64,000 nt of DNA. It comes from Micractinium sp. NFX-FRZ (lineage: Eukaryota > Chlorophyta > Trebouxiophyceae > Chlorellales > Chlorellaceae). The notes beneath the pieces are model-generated. The model saw only the letters and a list, made by a program, of their open reading frames with translations. It was not told where the DNA came from and did not search any database. Below are positions 12,001 through 20,269 of the stretch, one piece after another (the stretch's first letter is position 1; every line of letters begins with the position of its first letter). The stretch covers positions 166,683 to 230,682 of the forward strand of contig JAPTJF010000043.1 in assembly GCA_029339195.1 (NCBI GenBank), in the 5' to 3' direction. Both the position numbers and the translations under genes were made by a program.

Positions 12001-12425
12001 TGTCGTACGCAGCTTGTCCCCACTGCCTGCAACCCTTCTCGCCATGCACCCGCTTGCCAAGCCCTGTTGACGCAAGAAGCACTTATGCAGCAACGCGCCA
12101 TCGCTGGGCACTTGCCTGGGCGGCCCAGCAGCGCACCTGGCACAAAGATGGGGGCGTGCACTGCGCCAGATGTGATGCTTGCTGCGCTGCCGCTGCGAGG
12201 GAGTCCCCCGCCGCCGCTGCCGCCGCCGCCGGGTACAAAGGGTTTAGCATTGAGCCCTGCGCCTGCCATGTTGCCGCTGCCGCTGCTGGACATGCCAGCA
12301 GGAACAAAGGGTTTGGCACTGGCCGCTCCCAGGTTTGCACCCAGCCCAGGAGGCGCAGAGGGCACAAAGGCTGGCGCGTTCACTCGGGCCTCCAGCGGCG
12401 GCGGGCCGCCCGACGGCGCCGACAT
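6075..12425 (-). CDS. PAN3: PAN2-PAN3 deadenylase regulatory subunit PAN3
   Basis: PAN3 is the pseudokinase scaffold that brings the PAN2 nuclease to poly(A)-binding protein on mRNA tails in the cytoplasm. Twelve exons, in transcript order: 12425..12137, 11956..11118, 10788..10660, 10392..10327, 10067..9908, 9662..9487, 8894..8802, 8462..8312, 7927..7843, 7530..7399, 6714..6591, 6299..6075; together 822 residues. Residues 1-376 are disordered Gly/Pro/Ser/Ala-rich sequence with several NAPxFVP-type PAM2-like motifs. The pseudokinase follows (QSYHTLYPLEDMA, VKAISSLDGQAYALRRI, FFVHDYHPG, LWSYLVQLACALRCTHQAGL), then the C-terminal knob (LLGEVQREAENGRLLRLLMK, YLLKLFRDFLFHQVDEEGG, LLMSRDELSMLVVSYADVRR). 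Exons 2 and 7 end in GC donors. Several introns contain duplicated exon edges. Identity is confident; the exact exon 2 acceptor is less certain. Confidence 0.9.
6705..6835. repeat. Tandem array at PAN3 exon 11 acceptor (3 copies)
   Basis: GAGCAGGT at 6705, 6761 and 6816 marks three copies of a 55-56 bp unit. In the minus sense each unit holds CTGCAG and the first codons of exon 11. Only the copy at 6705 joins the real exon. Confidence 0.8.
6965..7012 (-). pseudogene. Diverged partial copy of PAN3 exon 11 inside intron
   Basis: Within the intron the minus strand reads WLKLFHGFLV, resembling the real exon's YLLKLFRDFLF. The DNA also aligns over roughly 40 bp. It has no good acceptor of its own and looks like an old, decayed duplicate. 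Confidence 0.55.
8427..8700. repeat. Tandem array at PAN3 exon 8 acceptor (3 copies, about 106 bp)
   Basis: CAGGTTGCCCAG at 8427 recurs at 8533 and, degenerate, at 8640. Each unit covers the 5' end of exon 8 (LQREDLAALGNL), its acceptor and adjoining intron. The second copy still encodes LREGLAALGNL. Confidence 0.8.
9280..9352 (-). pseudogene. Diverged copy of PAN3 exon 6 3' end with donor
   Basis: The minus strand reads WSFLAQAVCTLL...APGLMPCK followed by GTAGGC, against the real exon's WSYLVQLACALR...CLMPSK followed by GTGGGT. It lies in the intron downstream of exon 6. Confidence 0.6.
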
Positions 12426-12839
12426 ATGGTGGGGCCCGCTGGCGGCTTGCGGCGTGTCGGCGAGGAGTGCCGTCTGCTAGAGGAGCATCTCCTGCGCGCC
12501 ACAGAGAACTTGTAGCGGTCGTTGGGGGCTGCTACGCACGGCTCGATCGGAAGTTTGCGCCACCGCGTGTGCAGTGGCTGGGGAGTTCTGCGCAAAGGCG
12601 CCAGGCTCGATGGTGTTTTGTGCACGCTACGGGAGGCCTGATCGCGACGAGGGCATCCCTCCGAGCGCAGCACACCTCAGCAGGCTTTGCGCCCTTGCAG
12701 GTGCGCTCTGGGCCTTGTGCTGCCACACGTCCACATACCATTGAGCTGCGATTGCTGCTGTTGATCATCTGAGGTTGTCATAGACGTATTGAGACGCCAC
12801 CCTCTGGTCCTTCACTTGGCGAGCACTGCGCACTCTCAC
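12426..12839. promoter_or_regulatory. Divergent promoter, PAN3 / aldo-keto reductase
   Basis: These 414 bp lie between two start codons facing away from each other. No coding signal is seen. Confidence 0.4.
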
Positions 12840-15800
12840 ATGGCGACAGCGGCTGCTCAGGTGCCATGCAGCACCGCCCCCAGAACCACCAGGCGGCAAA
12901 TGCGCGTGCAGGCCGCGGCTTCCTCGCCTGCAGCGCAGGCGGCTGGCAGCAAGCCTGGCGGCTACGCAGCGGCGGAGCGGGTGAAGCTGGGCTCTAGCGA
13001 CCTTATGGTGTCCAAGTGAGTGCTGGAGGGGGATACATTTATGAGTTGTGGCTGTGACGTCTTACCAATAAATACAGAATGCTTTTGGTGCAAATGATGG
13101 CATGCACGCTGGAACGTGCGCTGGCATTGACCAGGAATCCCTGCTCCCCTTGCATTGTGCAGGTGCTGCCTGGGCACCATGGTGAGATGCGTGTGCACGC
13201 TTGATCCAGAGCCTGGCTGTGCTGTTCAGCTGGCTAGTTGCAGTGTGTGGGAATCCTGCAAAGTGCCAGCCCGTCCCTCTGTCACCCCCTGCTGCCGCTC
13301 CTTTCTAAGGCCCCGCTCCTCTTGCTCCCTCTGCGCCGTGGCCCCGCCACTCTGCAGACCTGGGGCATGCAGAACACTGAGCAGGTGCGCTGCCGCGGGT
13401 GCCAATACGTGCTGCAAAACAACGCATGCAACGGCTCGCATACACAGGCAGACTTGGGTCTTTGACTGCAACCGGCGCGCTGCCATCCAGGCCTGCGGCC
13501 GCACTGGCCCTGAACCCGCTTGCGTGCTCCTGCCCACCTGCCGCTTGGCTTGCTGCCTGCAGGAGGCGCACGAGCAGCTGTCGTGCGCGTGGGACGAGTT
13601 TGGGCTGAACTTCATGGACACAGCTGGTAGGGGCGGCAGAGGGGCTTTCTTTCTGGGCACTGCGTGCGTAGCGCCCCTCTGCCATGGCGCGCATCGTCGC
13701 CGCCCAGGTGGCGACAGCACGAGTGGCGACAGCACGAGTAGGGGAGGGGGGACGTGTGCTTCAAACCTTCCTCTCGTGTCTGCTTGGCTTCCAGTGTGGT
13801 TCAGCATCCCTTGGGCGCGCCTCACGCAGAGGTACGGCCCCCCGCTGCCTCCGACACCTCTGCTCTAGCCCCGCCTCACCGTTGTTGTCCCCTGACGCCA
13901 TCATGCCCCTCCCCCTTCACCATCCCTTCGTGACGTGCCAGAGATCTACCCGGTGCCCCCGGCTCAGGAGACGCAGGGCGCCACCGAGCGCTACATCGGC
14001 AGCTGGCTCAAGGCAGGTGGTGCCAAGCGAGAGGATGTGGTGCTGGCAACCAAGGTGTCGGGGTGAGCTCATCTCTACATCTGCACCCCTGCTTTGTTCT
14101 GCCCCGTTACCCCTGTGCATCAAGCACGCATGTGTGCTTGCCCATCGCCCGTGTGTGTGCGGTACGGACGTGGCGCGATGTATGATGCACACACAGAACA
14201 GAGCCCTGATCTCTCCGTTTGTCGGCCCGCTCTGGACGGCAGGTACGGGCGGCAGGGATGGATGCGCGAAGGCGGCGCCACCCCGCGCGTGAACGCCGCC
14301 AACATTGAGGAGGCGCTGAACAAGAGCCTGGCGCGGCTGGGCACAGACCACGTGGATTTGCTGCAGGTGAGGGGGACAGGAAAGACGGCGGGAGGCTTGG
14401 GATGGGACAGTGCAGAGTGTTGTTGTGGCAAGGCGCTGTGTGCCTGGCGGCGCCGCACGCACACGACCGGCCAGCCCGCATGACATATAATGCTGGTTGG
14501 TAAACCTCTCTCCCTTTATAGTATACCTGCGCCTTTGTAAGCCTCTCGCCATCTGCTGCTGCCTGCAGATCCACTGGCCCGACCGCTACGTGCCCCTCTT
14601 TGGCGGGGGCGCGTACGATGTGGCCAATGAGCGGGAGGGGGACGTGCCGTTTGAGGAGCAGCTCGAGGGCATGCAGCGGGTGATCAAGGCCGGCAAGGTG
14701 GGTGGGTGTGGCTGTGCCTGTGTGTGTGCCACCTAGTGTGTGCCGGCTCCTTCCTTGGGCTGATGAAGGCCGGCAAGGTGTGTGCTGGGTGTGGTGTGCT
14801 TGCTGATGGATGCCTGTGTGTGTGCCGGCACCTTCTTTGCTGATCCAGGCCGGATAGTGGGGTGTCTGCCGTGTGTTCATGGGTGGGGGAGGCATGAAGG
14901 TGTGTGCACGCTGGGTGGGTGGGGGGGCATGGGCAGCTGCCGGTGGGCAGGGGGCACTAGGGGGGTGCGCCTGTGTGCCACCATTGCTGTGCGGGCGCCT
15001 CCCCCAGCTGATCAAGCTGTGACTCCCTGCTCTATCCTCCCGGGCTGCTGTGCTCAGGTGCGCTACATCGGCGTGAGCAACGAGACCAGCTACGGAGTGA
15101 TGCGCTTCATCCAGGTGGGCTGCGCTGTGGTCACGCTGCGCTCTTGCCTGCACTGTGCCATGCTGTGCCTGTGCCATGCTGTGCCTTTGCCAGGCTGTGC
15201 CGTGCTGCGGTTGCACTGCGGTTGCGGCTGTGATGCCCTGTGCCGCGCTGCGCTGCGCTGTGCCGCCTGCCTTCGCCCAGCCCACTCGTGCCCACCCTCC
15301 CGCACCCCTCTGCCCACCCACGCTCACACCCCTGTACCGCAGGCTGCTGAGCAGTCCGGCCTGCCCCGCGTCGGCTCCATCCAAAATTCATACTCTCTGG
15401 TGGTGCGGGGGCAGTTTGAGACGGATCTGGCGGAGACGTGCGCACCCCGGCAGTGCAACGTGGGGCTGCTGGCCTACTCCCCGCTGGCGGGGGGTGCTCT
15501 GACTGGCAAGTACATTGACGCCGAGGCCAAGGGAGTGGAGAAGGCACGGCTCAACCTGTTCCAGGGTGAGCAAGCCAGCTGTGGCTGGGATGTCTGATGG
15601 GCTGTGCCGCTTGTGCGTGGGGTGCCCTGGGAGGGCGGGAAGGCACGGCGCACACTAGTGCGCAAAGTATACGCGGTCGCAACGATGGTTGTGTGCTGCA
15701 GGACACCATGGCTCGCCACACGGCGCGCCTGGTCGAGCAGTCTGCCGGCCTGCCTGCGCCAACCTACATGTTTTTGCCTCTCTTGTGGCTGCAGGCTACA

Positions 15801-16447
15801 TGGCTCGCTACAACAAGAGCCTGGCCAAGGAGGCGGTGGGGGAGTATGTGGCCGTGTCCAAGAAGCATGGGCTGACGCCGGCGGAGCTGGCGCTGGGGTG
15901 GTGCGCCAGCCGCTGGTGAGGGGGAGGGGGGGAGGCGGGCAGCGGGGGCCAAGCCAGGGCGCTACTGCTCGGCACGCTGCGTGATGTGCCCTGTGCGCAA
16001 CACCCCTGCAGCTGCTGCACCCGCTGCCACGCCCGCTTAATCCCCACCTGCCACGAGTGTGTTGCCGAGCTCCTGCCTGCTGCTTTCTAGCCCTCCCTCT
16101 ATTTCTGCTGAATAGATACATCACCTCCTTTTGCCTGCAGGTTTGTGGCTTCCACCATCATCGGCGCCACCACGCTGCCTCAGCTGCGTGAGAACATCAA
16201 GGCGTTTGATGTCCAGCTCAGCGAGGAGTGCCTGGCTGACGTGGACGCGGTGTTCCGGCGGTACCGGGTGAGCAGCCGGGCCTGCATGCTGTGCGTGGAT
16301 CGAGGTTGAATGCTGTAGAGACTGGACTAGCCGGGCATGCATGAGGCGCGCATCGCCTGTGCTGGGCTGCTGGCTTGCACCCAGGCACTGCCCACACCCT
16401 GCTTGCCTGCCTGCCTGCCTGCCTCGCAGGACCCCGCGTTCAACTGA
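12840..16447 (+). CDS. Aldo/keto reductase, Tas-like, probable plastid targeting
   Basis: A NADPH-dependent reductase of carbonyl groups; the substrate cannot be read from sequence. Exons: 12840..13015, 13163..13181, 13358..13384, 13563..13626, 13942..14062, 14243..14366, 14569..14697, 15058..15114, 15343..15565, 15795..15915, 16141..16267, 16430..16447; 401 residues. Exons 2 and 3 are micro-exons of 19 and 27 nt that restore the LGTMTWG motif of the family. The catalytic tetrad is visible: Asp93 and Tyr98 in MDTAEIYP, Lys133 in LATKVSG, His179 in LLQIHWPDRY. The cofactor-binding end is also present (GVSNETSYGV, SIQNSYSLV, YSPLAGGALTGKY, ASTIIGATTLPQLREN). Residues 1-45 are Ala/Arg/Ser/Thr-rich without acids, like a chloroplast transit peptide. 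A tandem duplication follows the exon 7 donor. Confidence 0.9.
14681..14860. repeat. Tandem array at aldo/keto reductase exon 7 donor (3 copies, 80 bp)
   Basis: TGATCAAGGCCGGCAAGGTG at 14681 recurs as TGATGAAGGC... at 14761 and TGATCCAGGC... at 14841, a spacing of exactly 80 bp. The first is the true exon end and donor. The second keeps a perfect AAG/GTGTGT donor; the third has lost it. Confidence 0.85.
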
Positions 16448-17045
16448 ACGAAGAGAACCTGCATATGGTGAGGGTCTGACATCTTGGGCCGACAGTAGGA
16501 GAGACCTCCAGCACATGGTGCTGGCTTGTGGGGCGACATTCCCGCTGCTAAGGGGAAGAGCAATCCGTTTGTAACAACCAGCCTCTAGAGAAAGTTCCGG
16601 GTTAAGTTCAATTATTAGGGAGAGGTGCATGCTGGTCATCGACTGTACTGCACACTCGACCGCCCGGGAGGCCTGCCAGTCCTTTTGGGTGTGCGAGCGG
16701 CACGCTGCGGTGGTGGCTGCGGCGGTTGGTCTGCAACGAATAGTACCCAAAGACTGGGACCGAGCACACGGATAAGTTGAATGGGTATTGCTCATTGGAT
16801 GCGATGGTTGGAAGGCGGCCATGACCAGGTGACGCCACGGCTGAGGAATGGGACCACCGCTCCGATAGGCGCCACCACGGCGGGCACCCATGTGCCTTCT
16901 GCCCCCGACCCCAGTTTGCTTCTGACGCTTCTTCACAACCAAAGACGCCAATTGACCTCGCTCTCAGCCTGCCGGTGGTTTGCACAGCGCTGCGAACCGC
17001 ATCGCAGATCGTCTGCGGCGGGGGGCTGACCGAGAGAGCGGAGCC
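16448..17045. other. Intergenic spacer
   Basis: This is 3' untranslated sequence of the reductase followed by the promoter of the next + strand gene. Nothing coding is seen. Confidence 0.45.
16570..16574 (+). terminator. TGTAA poly(A) signal (aldo/keto reductase)
   Basis: TGTAA lies about 125 nt past the stop, a typical distance for green algae. Confidence 0.5.
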
Positions 17046-19460
17046 ATGGCGACTCCGCTGGGCCACCGTGGATCTGAGGACTTTGCAGATATGCTGGACG
17101 CGGCAGTCTCCGCGCTGGGCGACGATGACCTGCTGCTTTCTGGCCCGGGAGGTGGCGCCGAGCTGACCATTGACCACATTCACAACTTGTCGAGTGAGCG
17201 GGTGGCAGCCTCAGTGCCCCAGGGCACGCGCCCCAGCAGCTGCTGCCGCCGTGCGCGGCCGCCGCTGCCGCCGCCGCCGCCACTGCCGCTGTACGGGCAG
17301 CACCCACCTCACCTGCCCCCGCCGCTGCCTCTGCATGACAGCACCCACCTCACCTGGACCCGCTCCCCTGTCCTCTCCACCTTGCCCTGCAGCTGCCCCG
17401 CAGGTCGGGCGCTCACCCAGCTACCCTTCCTTTGAAGGAAGCGACCTGGGTGGCGGTATGTATGCGCCGCCGCCGCCGGTGCACACCGGGCCGACGCACA
17501 TTGGAGATTTCATCCCCATTGCGCGCCCTACCAGCAGCAGCGCCTCCAGCATAGAGGTGCCCCGCCGCGCCAGCAGCCCGGACGAGGACGCAGAGAGCGC
17601 GGTGTCGCCGCTGCCTTCTGTGCGCCGTGCCACGCCGCCGGGCAAGCCGGCCTCTGGCGGCCGCGGCGCCAGCAGGCCTGGCAGCGGCGGCAGCGCGTCG
17701 CTTGCTTCGCCTGGCGCAGCTCGCAAGGGCGGCCTCCCCAGGTGCGTTGTGTGGATCACAGACACGCAGAGCAGAAGCCTACATGCGTGCCCAACCATGC
17801 TGAGCTGAGGGCCGTGATGATGTGCCAAAAACTGGCGCCTCCCAGGCAGGGCACACTGCGTGCTGTCATGCTGTCATGCCGAGTGCCCCCTGGTGATTGG
17901 CCATCACCCACTTGCTGATGTGCCCCGTATCCGTGTGTGCCTCCCTGCCCGCCTGCCTGCAGGGTGGCGATGCTGTCCAAGCCGCCTCCCAAGAAGGAGG
18001 AGCCGCTGTCACCGCAGCGACCCAGCCGGCCCTCCTCCGTGACCCGCAGCCCCTCCAGCAACAGCCGTGGCAGCGCCGGGCCCAGCCCCTCCAAGGCGGC
18101 CTCCTCGCCCGGCTTGGCAGGCCGCAGCAGCTCTGCATCGTCGGCAGTGCAGCGCAGCGGCGGCTCTCTCACAGAAGCGGCAGCGGCAGCGGGCAGCCGC
18201 ATCCCACGCCCGCCCGGCCTGGGCAGCCCTGCGTCTCGGCCGGCCTCGGCGGCGGCAGCAGACAGCAGCACTGCTCGCAGGGCGCTGGGCAGTCCTCAGC
18301 GCAGCTTTGGCGGCGGCAGCGCTGACGGCTCGCCACCGAAGCCAGCTTCCAGCCCGCAGCGCGGCCTGGGCAGCCCCACCAAGCCCACGGGCACCAGCGC
18401 TGGGCGCGCCAACGGGCTGGGTGCCAGTCCCGCAGGTGGGCGCAGCTTCACGTCTGGCACGGTGGGGGTGCGAGGGGCGGCGGCAGCAGCAGCAGCGGGG
18501 GTGCGGCCAGCGCCTGGCCGCGTCACAGCAGGCGCAGCAGGGGCTCGCCCTGGCAGCCGTGGGGGGCAGCCCGTGAGCCCCTCCAAGATGGACACGCGCA
18601 AGCAGCTGGAGGAGCTGATGAGGGATCTGCAGGACATCAAGAAGGATTTGGGGCTCATAGACGCCAGCCCGCCTGGGTCTGCCACCGCAGCAGCGGCGGC
18701 GGCGGCAGGCGCGGTGGCTGTACAGGCAGAGGCGCCTGCGGCAGAGGCGCCTGTGGCAGAGGCACCAGCAGCCGAGCCGCCGGCGGCAGCAGCCGAGGGG
18801 AGCAGCAGCAGCGCGGCGCCGGCAGCCGAGGCCTCCGTGGCAGCCGAGGCAGCCGAGGCGCAGGCGGAGGGGCCCGCTGCCGAAGAGGCGGCAGCAGACA
18901 CCGCTCAGGAGGCGGCAGCTGAGCAGGCTGCAGCGGCAGCACTTGATGAGGCGTCTGCCCAGGAGGCGGCGCTGCAGGCAGCAGCCGAGCGCCTGGCCTC
19001 AGCAGCACGGGAGAACGAGGCCACCCGGCAGGCAGCTGCAGAGGCGGTGGCGGCTGTGGCTGAGCAGGAGGAGGCACAGGTGCGAGCAGTGGGCCTGCTG
19101 CTATGTTTGTTGGGTGGTGGGAGGGGGCGGACTGCAAGACTGCCCTTCCTTGCGGGGCTGTGGGCTCACTCCAGCCATTAAGCCTTTTGTGGAGCAAGCA
19201 CACGTCTTGCTGCTGCGACTGCGTCCAGGTTTCGTTGTCAGACTTACAAACTCACAGCCTGCGATGTATGCCGCGCTGTGCAGGGAACCCCCGCGATTGA
19301 GGAGGCGCCACAGGAGGAGGCGCTGCCCACCAGCACTGCAGCTGCCTACATCGAGGCGCCCGCAGACAAGCCTGTCCAGCAGGCAGCGCCCCTGGAGACA
19401 GAGGCGCCAGGCAACGACGACGCTGCGGCCAAGCAGTGCTGTGCGTGCACCGTCATGTGA
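17046..19460 (+). CDS. Low-complexity protein with C-terminal CaaX prenylation box
   Basis: Exons 17046..17193, 17393..17741, 17963..19079 and 19284..19460 give 596 residues. I do not recognise the family. The N-terminus (EDFADMLDAAVSALGDDDLL, then LTIDHIHNLS) is acidic and looks helical. It is followed by a Ser/Pro/Arg-rich disordered region with many SP sites (possible phosphorylation targets), a short predicted helix or coiled coil (KQLEELMRDLQDIKKDLGL, about residues 376-397) and a long Ala/Glu repeat region with PAAEAP-like units. The last nine residues contain Cys590, Cys591 and Cys593, ending C-T-V-M. This fits a CaaX box for farnesylation with neighbouring cysteines that could be palmitoylated, so the protein may be membrane-anchored. 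Function is unknown. Confidence 0.7.
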
Positions 19461-20269
19461 AGCGCCCAATTGCCTGCACAGCGTCACTCTAACACACCCC
19501 TTCGATGCGCTTTTGATTATTCTCTACCCCAACTTACAGACCTGCTCTTCCGTCCAACCCGCCAACCAATGAACCCGCCTCAAGCTGTGTTTGTATTCGA
19601 ATTGTGTGTGCCCTTACTCGTATGCTCCCTCGGCTGCCCGCCCAAGCAGGCATGGGTGCATGGCAGTGTCCTGTCGTTCGAGCGCCGCCAGCACTACAGC
19701 ACTGTGCCTTCCCCCTCCACCCCCAGACCATCTTCCATGTCCTTTTCGGCGCACACCCTCCACCCTGTACTGGCATGATCGCGTCCACTTCGATGCTTGA
19801 CCTTAAACAGTGGTGTGAGCGCAAGCCCTCCAACCAGGCTGTGTGAGCTGTGAGCAGCGATGCAGGGGGGGGAGCATGAAATGGGAGAGTGGCAGTTAGG
19901 TAGAGAGAGGCAGCGAGAGAAGAAAGCGGGGGCAGGTACAGGGGTAGAGTGTGCAGGGCTAAGATAGAGGGAGGGGCGAATGAATCCGTAGGCTGAATTG
20001 GCTGCTGGCTGCAGCGTGCACTCGGCGCTCTCAGGGGGACATGGAAAGAACGCGGGGCTGTCTGGCTAGCTGCACAGGAGTGCTGAAAGGCGGGTTGTAC
20101 ATGAGACGTGGGCAGGCACAGTGCCGCTGCTGGGCACTGTGTGTGCACAGTGCTGTTGTGGGCACTGGATGCAAATTGTTGCTGCCAAAGGGCGGAGGCC
20201 GCTGCACTGCACCGCAATTTCCAGCTGAAACGGTGGCAGCGAGCGGCCTTCCTGCGGTGCCATGCACGC
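19461..20269. other. Convergent 3' regions
   Basis: Most of this stretch is probably the long 3' untranslated region of the minus-strand DCN1-like gene. No credible coding region is seen. Confidence 0.45.
19534..19538 (-). terminator. Possible TGTAA poly(A) signal (DCN1-like)
   Basis: A minus-strand TGTAA lies about 730 nt past the DCN1-like stop, so the 3' untranslated region would nearly reach the convergent neighbour. Confidence 0.3.

Noticed and set aside
11389..12480. Long open frame (363 codons) on the + strand
   Set aside because: It lies opposite PAN3 exons 1 and 2 and reflects GC-rich codon bias; PAN3 on the minus strand has recognisable domains.
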